Origin: Arthrobacter sp. SW1
GTDB taxonomy: Bacteria > Actinomycetota > Actinomycetes > Actinomycetales > Micrococcaceae
NCBI RefSeq assembly: GCF_001766675.1
Contig: NZ_MJLT01000045.1
Span: 434,001-498,000, forward strand
DNA length: 64,000 nucleotides
Direction: 5' to 3'
Part shown: positions 7,751 to 15,558 of the stretch, in pieces
Numbering within the stretch: the stretch's first letter is position 1
Layout: the number at the start of each line of letters is the position of its first letter
Translations under genes and position numbers: made by a program
Notes under the pieces: model-generated
Told to the model about the DNA's origin: nothing
The model's database searches: none
The model's input: the letters and a program-made list of their open reading frames with translations, nothing else

Positions 7751-9817
7751 ATGCCCGAAAACCCGAACGAGATCGAAAACCTCGACGCCGAAACCACCGA
7801 AAACGTCGACGCTGCGGTTGAAGCTCCTTCCGCTCCCGCAAGCGAAACCCCCGCCGAGGCTCCCGCTTCCGCTCCTGCCGAGGACGAAGAAGAAGGCGTC
7901 CGCTTCACCGACCTCGGCCTCGACGGCCGTGTCCTCGCCGCCCTGCAGGATGTCGGCTACGAGAAGCCGTCTCCCATCCAGGCAGCCACCATTCCGCTGC
8001 TGCTGGAAGGCCGCGACGTCGTCGGCCTCGCACAGACCGGTACCGGCAAGACCGCCGCGTTCGCTGTTCCGGCGCTGTCCCGCCTGGCCGAACTGCACGA
8101 CCTCAACGGCCCTTCCCGCAAGACCCAGGCCCTGGTCCTGGCTCCGACGCGTGAACTCGCCCTCCAGGTGGCCGAAGCCTTCACCTCCTACGCCAAGCAC
8201 ATGGAAGACTTCACCGTCCTCCCGGTCTACGGCGGTTCCGCCTACGGCCCGCAGCTGGCCGGCCTGCGCCGCGGCGCCCAGGTGGTTGTCGGTACCCCCG
8301 GCCGCGTGATCGACCACATCGCCAAGGGTTCCCTGGACCTCTCCGAACTCCAGTACCTGGTGCTGGACGAAGCCGACGAAATGCTGCGCATGGGCTTCGC
8401 GGACGACGTCGAGCAGATCTTCCAGGAGACCCCCGAGTCCCGCCAGGTGGCCCTGTTCTCGGCAACCATGCCGGGCCAGATCCGCCGTATGTCCAAGCAG
8501 TACCTGAACAACCCGGCCGAGGTCTCCGTGAAGTCCAAGACTTCCACGGGCTCCAACATCCGCCAGCGCTACGTGCAGGTCATGGGACCGCACAAGCTGG
8601 ATGCGATGACCCGCATCCTCGAGGTCGAAGAGTTCGACGGCGTGATCGCCTTCGTGCGCACCAAGATGGCCACCGAGGACCTCGCCGACAAGCTGAAGGC
8701 CCGCGGTTTCCAGGCTGCCGCCATCAACGGTGACATCCCGCAGCAGCAGCGTGAACGCACTGTTGACGCGCTGAAGGAAGGCCGCATCGACATCCTCGTG
8801 GCCACCGACGTCGCCGCCCGTGGCCTTGACGTCGAACGCATCAGCCACGTGGTCAACTACGACATCCCGCACGACACCGAGTCCTACGTGCACCGTATCG
8901 GCCGTACCGGCCGTGCAGGCCGTGCCGGTGACGCGATCCTGTTCATGACCCCGCGCGAGAAGTACCTGCTGCGCGCCATCGAGAAGGCCACCCGCCAGAC
9001 CGTGGAGCAGATGCACCTGCCCACCGCGGAAACCGTCAACTCGCTGCGCCTGGGCAAGTTCGCCGACCGCATCACCGAGACCCTCGAGTCCGAGGACGTC
9101 TCGCTGTTCCGCGACCTGATCGCCTCCTACGAGGAAGAGCACAAGGTCCCGGCCGCCGAGATCGCCGCGGCCCTGGCCGTCATGGCCCAGGGCGGCCAGC
9201 CGCTGCTGGTCAAGGAACTGCCGGCTGCTCCGGAATTCCAGAAGCGCGAGCGTTCCAAGGACGGCTTCGGCTCCCGTGGCCCGAGCCGCCCGCTGACCGA
9301 AGGCAACGCCACCTACCGGATCGCCGTCGGACGCCGCCAACGCGTCATGCCGGGCTCCATCGTGGGTGCCCTCGCCAACGAGGGCGGTTTCTCGTCCTCG
9401 CAGATCGGCGGCATCGACATCCGCTCCGACCACACCCTGGTGGAGCTCCCGGCCGATCTGAGCCCCGAGCAGTGGAAGGCGCTGTCCCGCACCCGGATCG
9501 GCGGCGAGCTGATCCATCTGGAGCTGGACACGGGCCGCAAGCCGAACCGTGAGCGCGGCGGCTACGGCGATCGCGAGAACCGCGGCAACTTCAAGGGCAG
9601 CGGCGGCTTCAAGAAGGACTTCCGCCGCAACGACGGCGAACGTTCCCCCGCTGACCGCGGCGGCCGTTCCTACAGCGAGCGTTCCGAGCGCAGCTTCGAC
9701 CGCGACCGCGGCCAGGCCAGCGACTCCCGCTTCGGCGGCCACGGCAACGGTGCGCGCAAACCCCGCCACGGCGGCGAGAGCGGACACCGCGATTTCAACC
9801 GCAAGGGCAAGTGGTAA
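7751..9817 (+). CDS. deaD: DEAD-box ATP-dependent RNA helicase
   Basis: A 688-residue cytoplasmic RNA helicase of the DeaD/CsdA type, which unwinds structured RNA and helps ribosome assembly at low temperature. An acidic Ala/Pro/Glu-rich N-terminus (1-50) precedes the Q motif and Walker A AQTGTGKT (about 94-101), PTRELALQV, the DEAD box in VLDEADEML (about 206), SATMP, ATDVAARGLDV and HRIGRTGRAGR (about 380). A DbpA/CsdA-type RNA-binding domain (YRIAVGRRQRVMPG to GGELIHLELD) follows, then an Arg/Gly/Ser-rich tail. The start is set by GGATGAGGA. A strong terminator follows 20 nt after the stop. Confidence 0.95.
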   Translation: MPENPNEIENLDAETTENVDAAVEAPSAPASETPAEAPASAPAEDEEEGVRFTDLGLDGRVLAALQDVGYEKPSPIQAATIPLLLEGRDVVGLAQTGTGKTAAFAVPALSRLAELHDLNGPSRKTQALVLAPTRELALQVAEAFTSYAKHMEDFTVLPVYGGSAYGPQLAGLRRGAQVVVGTPGRVIDHIAKGSLDLSELQYLVLDEADEMLRMGFADDVEQIFQETPESRQVALFSATMPGQIRRMSKQYLNNPAEVSVKSKTSTGSNIRQRYVQVMGPHKLDAMTRILEVEEFDGVIAFVRTKMATEDLADKLKARGFQAAAINGDIPQQQRERTVDALKEGRIDILVATDVAARGLDVERISHVVNYDIPHDTESYVHRIGRTGRAGRAGDAILFMTPREKYLLRAIEKATRQTVEQMHLPTAETVNSLRLGKFADRITETLESEDVSLFRDLIASYEEEHKVPAAEIAAALAVMAQGGQPLLVKELPAAPEFQKRERSKDGFGSRGPSRPLTEGNATYRIAVGRRQRVMPGSIVGALANEGGFSSSQIGGIDIRSDHTLVELPADLSPEQWKALSRTRIGGELIHLELDTGRKPNRERGGYGDRENRGNFKGSGGFKKDFRRNDGERSPADRGGRSYSERSERSFDRDRGQASDSRFGGHGNGARKPRHGGESGHRDFNRKGKW

Positions 9818-9837
9818 AGCTCACTGCTTAGTTTGAC

Positions 9838-9870
9838 CCCGAGGGGCCGGCATTGTGCCGGCCCCTCGGG
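9838..9870 (+). terminator. intrinsic terminator after deaD
   Basis: A 15-bp perfect GC stem (9838-9852 with 9856-9870) and a TTG loop, followed by a short T stretch (CGTTTAA). It lies 20 bp after the helicase stop. Confidence 0.85.
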
Positions 9871-10046
9871 CGTTTAACCGGCTCTGTTTGGGAGGCGCCC
9901 GGGACCGTACCGTGGAGCGCCCGACGGCGGTGCTCCCGCCTCCGTTTCCGGGGTCCGTTCCGGGCCCTGTTTGGCGTCCGTGGAACAAGCTCCAGGGCGC
10001 TTCGCAAATTGTGTCAAGGCTTCCAGGAACCGCCTTTGCGCTCGAT

Positions 10047-10076
10047 TTGGTGTCAGGGGCGAACCTCCGGTAGAGT
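10047..10076 (+). promoter_or_regulatory. tRNA-Thr promoter
   Basis: TTGGTG (10047-10052) and TAGAGT (10071-10076) are separated by 18 bp and lie 11 bp upstream of the mature tRNA 5' end. Confidence 0.6.
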
Positions 10077-10087
10077 ACTTACTCGTT

Positions 10088-10159
10088 GCCCCCTTAGCTC
10101 AGTGGTAGAGCGCGTTCTTGGTAAGAACGAGGTCGCCGGATCGATTCCGGCAGGGGGCT
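10088..10159 (+). tRNA. tRNA-Thr (anticodon GGT)
   Basis: A full cloverleaf: 7-bp acceptor stem GCCCCCT/AGGGGGC, anticodon stem CGTTC/GAACG with loop TTGGTAA (GGT anticodon, reads ACC), T stem GCCGG/CCGGC and discriminator T. The T loop is ATCGATT, with A in place of the near-universal T at position 54. CCA is not encoded. Confidence 0.95.
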
Positions 10160-10161
10160 CT

Positions 10162-10215
10162 GAATGAGAGCCTGTGTCAAGGCGGTTTGACCGGCTGGCA
10201 CAGGCTTTCTCATTC
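10162..10215 (+). terminator. long hairpin between the two tRNAs
   Basis: GAATGAGAGCCTGTG (10162-10176) pairs with CACAGGCTTTCTCATTC (10199-10215) with a 2-nt bulge, and a smaller GTCAA/TTGAC pairing nests inside. It probably ends or processes the tRNA-Thr transcript. Confidence 0.5.
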
Positions 10216-10217
10216 GT

Positions 10218-10291
10218 GGCGGTGTAGCTCAGTTGGTTAGAGCGCACGACTCATAATCGTGAGGTCGGGAGATCGAGCCTCCCCACCGCTA
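10218..10291 (+). tRNA. tRNA-Met (anticodon CAT)
   Basis: Cloverleaf with acceptor GGCGGTG/CACCGCT (closing pair G-T), D arm with GTTGGTTA, anticodon stem CACGA/TCGTG and loop CTCATAA (CAT), T stem GGGAG/CTCCC and discriminator A. The first pair is not the C-A mismatch of initiators, so it is elongator Met or possibly the CAT-type Ile2 tRNA. The T loop is ATCGAGC, again with A54. The last 13 nt are part of a direct repeat seen again at 11276. Confidence 0.9.
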
Positions 10292-10336
10292 CAGAGGAAA
10301 GCCCCCGGGAAACCGGGGGCTTTCGCTGTTTTCGTG
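10279..10336 (+). repeat. direct repeat copy 1 (putative attL in tRNA-Met 3' end)
   Basis: 58 bp covering the 3' end of tRNA-Met, its terminator hairpin and 13 bp beyond. The second copy (11276-11332) is identical except for one missing G. Repeats of this length anchored in a tRNA 3' end are the usual mark of site-specific integration. Confidence 0.8.
10298..10323 (+). terminator. tRNA-Met terminator
   Basis: 11-bp stem AAAGCCCCCGG/CCGGGGGCTTT with a GAAA tetraloop, 6 bp after the tRNA. Confidence 0.85.
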
Positions 10337-10391
10337 GACGACACATTCCGGCTGTTTATTCCGCAGTCTTTATCAATGTCACACCCTCCCC

Positions 10392-10407
10392 TTACGATTC
10401 CTCGTAA
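10392..10407. promoter_or_regulatory. operator-like inverted repeat upstream of island gene
   Basis: TTACGA-TTCC-TCGTAA, perfect 6-bp arms, lying 45 bp upstream of the ATG at 10452 in the only upstream non-coding region of the insert. No regulator is adjacent. Confidence 0.35.
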
Positions 10408-10451
10408 TCCGTTCGCATAACGGTTCATTTGAAAACCATGGGGGAATTTTC

Positions 10452-11267
10452 ATGACTCAGCCCACCTACCAGGCGCCTCAGTTTGCGCCTCAGCCCGAAC
10501 CAAAGCGCGGCAATGGCTTTGGTGTTGCAGCACTCGTCCTGGGCATCGTCGCGATTGTCGCGTCGTTCATCCCGGTCCTTGGGACCGTGGCTTTCATCCT
10601 TGGCCCGTTGGCAGTACTTTTTGGCCTTCTGGGTATTTTCCTGCGTAAAGGGACGCCACGCGGAACTTCGATCACCGGCATTATCCTCGGCGCGCTTTCG
10701 ATCGTCATCGCCATCATCGTGACGGTCATGACGGCGGCATTTGTCGGCGCGGTTGACGACGCGCTCAAGAAGTCTGACCCGTCGGTCAGCAACGCGGCTC
10801 CGGCCGTGGAGTCGCCGGCCCAGGGAGCGTCCGTACCGCCGTCTGAGGCGCCGGCAGATCGTTCGGCTGACTTCGGTGGAACCGTCAAGTACGACAATGG
10901 CGTTAGTGTCACCGTCAAGTCTCTGGGCTTCACCAAAGTAGGCCAGTACGCGACTGGAGCGGTGGAGGGGCAGGCCGCCGTCTTTGAACTGACGGTTCAC
11001 AACGGGAGTAAGGAAGACCTCGAAGCCGTCCTGATGTCTGTGCCTAATGTCACCCACGGCCCTAAGAACGCCAAAGCATCGATGGTTATTGACAGCTCAA
11101 CTGATTTGGGGCTTCAAACGCTGAGCACGATCCTTCCGGGCGAGAGCCAGACTGTGAAGTTTGCAGCTGGAGTTCCCAAGACCTCTGCCGGGAGCGTCCG
11201 GGTCGAGGTCACCGGTCCGAACATGTTCTCCGACAAGGACGCCATCTTCAAGGGCGCGGTGAAGTAG
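10452..11267 (+). CDS. DUF4190-type membrane protein with C-terminal extracytoplasmic domain
   Basis: A 271-residue protein: Pro/Gln-rich N-terminus (1-20), a DUF4190-like hydrophobic region of paired helices (about 22-100), a Ser/Pro/Ala-rich linker (about 105-140) and a soluble C-terminal domain (about 143-271) that resembles the immunoglobulin-like DUF4352 fold. The ATG follows a GGGGGAATTTTC ribosome site. G+C is visibly lower than in flanking genes. It is the only gene between two copies of a repeat that includes the tRNA-Met 3' end, and the second copy supplies its terminator. Function is unknown. A surface role, possibly phage- or element-related, is only an inference from the location. 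Confidence 0.75.
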   Translation: MTQPTYQAPQFAPQPEPKRGNGFGVAALVLGIVAIVASFIPVLGTVAFILGPLAVLFGLLGIFLRKGTPRGTSITGIILGALSIVIAIIVTVMTAAFVGAVDDALKKSDPSVSNAAPAVESPAQGASVPPSEAPADRSADFGGTVKYDNGVSVTVKSLGFTKVGQYATGAVEGQAAVFELTVHNGSKEDLEAVLMSVPNVTHGPKNAKASMVIDSSTDLGLQTLSTILPGESQTVKFAAGVPKTSAGSVRVEVTGPNMFSDKDAIFKGAVK

Positions 11268-11275
11268 GCCCTCTG

Positions 11276-11332
11276 CTCCCCACCGCTACAGAGGAAAGCC
11301 CCCGGGAAACCGGGGCTTTCGCTGTTTTCGTG
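11276..11332 (+). repeat. direct repeat copy 2 (putative attR)
   Basis: 57 bp matching 10279-10336 with one G deleted in the hairpin. It starts 8 bp after the stop of the island gene. No complete tRNA is present at this copy, only its last 13 nt. Confidence 0.8.
11295..11319 (+). terminator. terminator within repeat copy 2
   Basis: AAAGCCCCCGG-GAAA-CCGGGGCTTT, the duplicated tRNA-Met terminator with one bulged C. It now serves the DUF4190-type gene. Confidence 0.7.
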
Positions 11333-11361
11333 TACTTTCCCAGAGCCGGGCGGAATGCGAT

Positions 11362-12387
11362 CTATTTCACGGTGAATTCGGGCCCGCTGTATTCGGTCTT
11401 GACGGTGATGCTCCCGTCGATGATCTTCTTCGCGAGGCCATCAATCTTCTCGCGGACATCCTTGGGAACGTCCGCCGCCAGGGTCAGCCTCACGGCCTCC
11501 GGATTTTCCAATCCGATGTGCTTGGTCGACCCCGGGGAGAACTTCCCGTCCACGAGGTCCTTGACGGCCTGGAAGGCTGCCGCTCCGGAGTCGGCCACCG
11601 CGGAGCCGGCGAAGATGGCCGGATCGTCCTTGGTGAAGTCCCGGACGTTGCCGAACTGCCGTGCCTTGCCGGATGCCTTCATCGCCTCTGCCACGCCCGG
11701 CCGGCCCGCATTGAGCATCGTGAAGATGTAGTCGGCGCCGGCCTTGATTTCCGCGGTGGCGATCTTCCGGGACAGTTCCACGTCGTCCTGGTCGCCGGAG
11801 AAATTGCTCAGGACCTTCGCCTTGGGGTTTGTGTGGGCCACGCCGTCCACGTAGGCGGCACGGCCCTTCAAGCCGGGGACGGGGCGGATCCCGGACATGT
11901 GGCCCACCACGTTGCTCTTGGTCAGGAGGCCTGCGGCAGCACCGGCCAGCCATGCGGAGTGTTCCTGGAGTACCTCGTAGCTTGAGAGGTTTGCTCCTTT
12001 GACGTTGGCCTGGGTGACCACGAAGGCGATGTCCGGGAATTCCTTTGCCACCTGGACGGCGGCGTCGCTGTTCTGTCCGCCGTGGGCGATGATCATGTCG
12101 GGGTCCGAGGCTGCCAGCTCCCTCAGCCCTGCCGCCAAGGCCTCCGTTGTGGGTGCTACGCCTTCCTTGACGGAAACCGAGACGCCAAGTTCCGATTCTG
12201 CGCGCTTCAGCCCCGTAAACCCGGACTGCATGAATCCCTTGTCTGTTGAGGAACCGGCCAGCAGCATGGCCACGTGCGGTTTGGCGTCGCCGGATGGCGC
12301 CGAGGATCCGGCGGGTGTCCCCGCGGCCGTTCCGCAACCGGCCAGCATCATCATTGACGCTGCCGCGACGGCGATTTTTCGTTTCAA
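11362..12387 (-). CDS. BMP family substrate-binding lipoprotein
   Basis: A 341-residue secreted lipoprotein of the basic membrane protein/PnrA family, the binding component of nucleoside or purine ABC importers. A short Lys/Arg N-terminus is followed by the hydrophobic signal and lipobox LAGC (Cys near residue 18). I choose the TTG at 12387 because AGGAGG sits just upstream and it places the signal peptide correctly. Family segments include DKGFMQSGFTG and GADYIFTMLNAGRPGVAEAM. No permease or ATPase gene is adjacent, so this is an orphan component or a ligand sensor. Confidence 0.85.
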   Translation of the reverse strand: MKRKIAVAAASMMMLAGCGTAAGTPAGSSAPSGDAKPHVAMLLAGSSTDKGFMQSGFTGLKRAESELGVSVSVKEGVAPTTEALAAGLRELAASDPDMIIAHGGQNSDAAVQVAKEFPDIAFVVTQANVKGANLSSYEVLQEHSAWLAGAAAGLLTKSNVVGHMSGIRPVPGLKGRAAYVDGVAHTNPKAKVLSNFSGDQDDVELSRKIATAEIKAGADYIFTMLNAGRPGVAEAMKASGKARQFGNVRDFTKDDPAIFAGSAVADSGAAAFQAVKDLVDGKFSPGSTKHIGLENPEAVRLTLAADVPKDVREKIDGLAKKIIDGSITVKTEYSGPEFTVK

Positions 12388-12584
12388 GCTTCCTCCTGGG
12401 TCGAAAAACGGTGAGGCCGGGTTAAGCAAAAAATGAGCCGGCATCCGTGGACGCCAGCTCATTACAACCCTGCCTGCTGATCTCAGGTCGGGCAGTTACC
12501 TGCCCTGTGTTCTGCACTATATGCATCCACGGTTCGTGATGTACATCACTGGTTGCCATGTGACCCGGCTGCTTGAATGGGTAG

Positions 12585-13241
12585 ATGTCCCGGATCACCA
12601 TCATCGGCGGCCACGGAAAAGTGGCCCTGCAACTTGCCCGGATCCTCAGCGGCGAAGGCCATTCGGTCACTTCGCTCATCCGCAACCCGGACCATGCCGC
12701 GGATGTCATGGCGGGCGGAGCGGCTGCGGTGATTCTCGACGTCGAGCACTCCACGACGGCGGAGATCGCCGCCGTGCTGCGCGGCAGCGACGCCGTGGTC
12801 TGGTCAGCGGGCGCCGGCGGAGGGAACCCGGCCCGCACCTACGCGGTGGACCGCGACGCTGCCATCCGGTCCATGGATGCGGCCGTCGAGGCAGGCGTGA
12901 AACGCTACGTGATGGTGTCCTATTTCGGTGCGGGGCCAGGCCACGGGATTCCCGAGAACCACAGCTTCTTCCCCTACGCCGAGGCCAAGGCCGCCGCCGA
13001 TGAGTACCTGCGCGGCAGCAGCCTGGACTGGACCATCCTCGGCCCCGGCACCCTCACCGAAGAGCCCGCAACCGGCCTGATCGACGTCAACCCAGCGGAT
13101 CCTTCCGCGGGCACCGGCACCTCGCGGGCCAACACGGCACTCGTGGCTGCCGCCGTCCTGGAGCTTCCGGAAACCATCGGCCGGACCATCGAGTTCCGTG
13201 ACGGATCCAGCGATGTGGTGGAGGCGCTCACGTCCCTGTAA
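12585..13241 (+). CDS. NAD(P)-binding atypical SDR (NmrA/YwnB-like)
   Basis: A 218-residue Rossmann-fold protein beginning with ITIIGGHGKVALQLARIL, the glycine-rich dinucleotide site, followed by an acidic turn and a YFGAGPGHG segment. It lacks the classical YxxxK catalytic pair in its usual place, as in atypical SDRs used as NAD(P)H-binding isomerases or redox sensors. TTGAAT lies 6 nt before the ATG at 12585 with no ribosome site, suggesting a leaderless message. Family call good; reaction unknown. Confidence 0.8.
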   Translation: MSRITIIGGHGKVALQLARILSGEGHSVTSLIRNPDHAADVMAGGAAAVILDVEHSTTAEIAAVLRGSDAVVWSAGAGGGNPARTYAVDRDAAIRSMDAAVEAGVKRYVMVSYFGAGPGHGIPENHSFFPYAEAKAAADEYLRGSSLDWTILGPGTLTEEPATGLIDVNPADPSAGTGTSRANTALVAAAVLELPETIGRTIEFRDGSSDVVEALTSL

Positions 13242-13345
13242 GCCCACATCCGGGAAACCGCGGGACCCATGGCACCGCGATATGTTGGGAGGACGCGTTC
13301 CGGGCCGCTTCCGGGGCAGTGGCAAGGACGGGGGACTCCTGAATC

Positions 13346-14914
13346 ATGGACCAGCTGGCACTCATCATCGGATTGCTGCTCGCAACCGTGGCGGCAGTGG
13401 GCTTGGGGGACAAGCTCCGGCTGCCATACCCGGTGCTGATGCTGCTGATCGCCGTCGCACTGACATTCATTCCGGGCTTTCCCGAGCTTGAGATCGATCC
13501 CGAACTGATCCTGCCGATCTTCCTGCCGCCGCTGCTGTTCGCGACCGCGCAGAAGAGCTCCTGGGCCGTGTTCAAGGTGCGTTGGCGGACGCTGCTGCTG
13601 ATGGCGGTCGCCTTGGTGGTGGTCTCGACGGCGGTGGTCGCCGGGGCGGCCTGGCTGATGATCCCGGGAATCGGCATCCCTGCCGCGATCGCCCTGGGCG
13701 CCATGGTGGCGCCGCCTGATCCGGTAGCCGTCGAGTCAGTTGCCGGCCGGGTGCACATGCCTCGCCGGCTCATCACCGTGCTGCAAAGCGAAGGCCTCTT
13801 CAACGACGCCGCGGCCATCGTGATCTTCCAGGCCGCCGTCGCCGCCACAGTTGCCGGAACCCACATGGGCCCCAACATCGTGTGGGAATTCATCCTTGGA
13901 GCCGCGCTGGCGGTGCTCGTAGGCATCGCCATGGGCTGGTTCGGCAAGCTCATCAACAAGCTCGTGGCGTCCATGGTGGCGCGCAGCGCCGTCACCTTGG
14001 TGATTCCTTTTGCTGCGTACATCCTGGCGGAAGAGCTGCACGCCTCGGGGGTGATCGCCGTCGTCGTGACCGCCTTGGAAACCCAGCGCCACGCCCGCCC
14101 GCAGGACGCAGCGGAACGGGTTACCCGCACGGCGTTCTGGGACGTGGTGGAGCTGCTGGCCACCGGCCTCGCGTTCGGCCTGGTGGGGCTGGAGATCCGG
14201 CATGTCATCCGGGAAGAGGGGACCGCTGTGTTCGGCATGGCGGGCATGGCCGTGGTGATCTGCGTGCTGGTGTTCGCCGTCCGGTTCGCCTGGCTTGGCC
14301 TGCTGGCGGTGTCCGCCCGCTGGAAGGGAGCCCTCCAGCCCGCCTCCTTCAAGGAAGTCCTGATCCTCACGTGGTGCGGCATGCGTGGCTTGGCGACCCT
14401 GGCGCTTGCCTTGGCGCTGCCGCTCACCGTGGCCGACGGCAGCGACTTCCCGGCCCGCCACGAAATCCTGGTGATCGCCTGCGCGGTGCTGCTGGCCACC
14501 CTCGTGCTGCCCGGGCTCACCCTGCCGTGGCTCATGCGCGTGCTCAAAGCCGCCGAGGACGGTTCGCACGAGGAAGAGGCCGCGAAGCTGCTGGCCAAGC
14601 GCGCGCAGAAGGCGGCCATCGCCGCGCTCAAGGACCACGAGCTCATGAAGGAGCTTCCGGCGGAGAAAGTGGCGCTGGTGAAGCAGAAAATGGCGCGCCT
14701 GCACGCGGAACTGCTGGACGGCACGCTCAAGAACGAAAGCGTCGAAGAGAAACGGCGCCGCGGGCGCGAGCTGGCCATCACCGTCCAGACCATCGCCCTC
14801 GATGCCGCCCGGCAGGAAGTGGTCGCCGCACGCAGCGAACCCGGCACCGACCCGGAAGTCGCGGACCGAGTGCTCCGCCAGCTGGACCTGCGCACCATGG
14901 CGATGCCGGAGTAG
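13346..14914 (+). CDS. Na+/H+ antiporter, CPA1 (NhaP) type
   Basis: A 522-residue membrane antiporter exchanging protons for sodium or other monovalent cations. About 12 helices fill residues 1-400. The CPA1 core is visible as GAMVAPPDPVAVESV followed by QSEGLFNDAAAIVIF, including the ND pair of the ion-binding site, and an amphipathic, charged cytoplasmic tail (about 405-522) completes it. The ATG at 13346 has a GGGGGA element upstream. The frame after its TAG runs straight into remnants of a nucleotidyltransferase gene. Confidence 0.92.
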   Translation: MDQLALIIGLLLATVAAVGLGDKLRLPYPVLMLLIAVALTFIPGFPELEIDPELILPIFLPPLLFATAQKSSWAVFKVRWRTLLLMAVALVVVSTAVVAGAAWLMIPGIGIPAAIALGAMVAPPDPVAVESVAGRVHMPRRLITVLQSEGLFNDAAAIVIFQAAVAATVAGTHMGPNIVWEFILGAALAVLVGIAMGWFGKLINKLVASMVARSAVTLVIPFAAYILAEELHASGVIAVVVTALETQRHARPQDAAERVTRTAFWDVVELLATGLAFGLVGLEIRHVIREEGTAVFGMAGMAVVICVLVFAVRFAWLGLLAVSARWKGALQPASFKEVLILTWCGMRGLATLALALALPLTVADGSDFPARHEILVIACAVLLATLVLPGLTLPWLMRVLKAAEDGSHEEEAAKLLAKRAQKAAIAALKDHELMKELPAEKVALVKQKMARLHAELLDGTLKNESVEEKRRRGRELAITVQTIALDAARQEVVAARSEPGTDPEVADRVLRQLDLRTMAMPE

Positions 14915-14947
14915 GGCCTCTTACGGGCGGGCCGTCCGGGCGCGCGC

Positions 14948-15514
14948 ATCTTTCTGACCTCCGACTGGATCCACATTGACTTGATGATGCATTCCCCGGA
15001 GGATCCGCTCAGGGACGTGCCCCGGCAGATGTTGCTCGACCGGCACGGTGTGCCGCAGGGCGCCTAGGCCGCCGTTCCTGTGGCTGCCGGACCGGCCCGT
15101 TTTCCTGATCAGGATGTCCGGATTTTCCTGTACTTCATGGGGAACGCAGTGACCGCGGTCCGTCGCGGCGAGGTGGTGGCTCTCCTCGGCGTCACAACGA
15201 TGATGCGCGACCGCCTCCTGGTGCAGCTTTTGCTTGCGGAGAAGGGGATGTCGGCTGACGCTGGCATGAAAAGGGTCGTGGCGTTCCTGGATGCTGAACA
15301 GCTGGCTGTTCTCGAAAGACTTCCGGCGGCCGGTGTCAGCCGGGAGAGCCAGCTGCGCCTGCAGGAAGCCGTCATCGCTGAGTACCTTCCGCGTGCCAGG
15401 CGCTTGGCCCGGCTATGCGGAGCTGAATGGCCCGTAGACCTTGAAGCAGCGGCGATCGGTTTGTGGGCCCGGGAACTGGGGATCGTTTGCGAGGGATCTT
15501 CGCCCCGCCGCTGA
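14948..15514 (+). pseudogene. decayed nucleotidyltransferase gene
   Basis: One frame (the same frame as the preceding antiporter) encodes a segment with DWIHIDLMMH and LLDRHGV, a TAG at 15065-15067, then a 145-codon continuation with RIFLYFMGNAVTAVRRGEVV and a C-terminal helical region ending in LWARELGI. This order matches the second half of small NTP_transf_2-type nucleotidyltransferases: a D-W-x-x-IDL strand, an L-DR-G motif and a helical tail. The catalytic GSxxRG/DxD part is missing. The 5' truncation and in-frame stop indicate a pseudogene; a GTG at 15080 could start a shortened product. Family assignment is from memory of related proteins. Confidence 0.5.
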
Positions 15515-15558
15515 GGGTGCCATCTAAAAATGTCTGACCCTGCTGTTTGGATTGGTTC

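Noticed and set aside
9885..10046. Inverted repeats in the region before tRNA-Thr
   Set aside because: Only short, imperfect GC-rich pairings; beyond the tRNA promoter nothing is supported.
9853..10167. Possible small gene between deaD and tRNA-Thr
   Set aside because: The frame runs into the tRNA, is Arg/Pro-rich and lacks a ribosome site.
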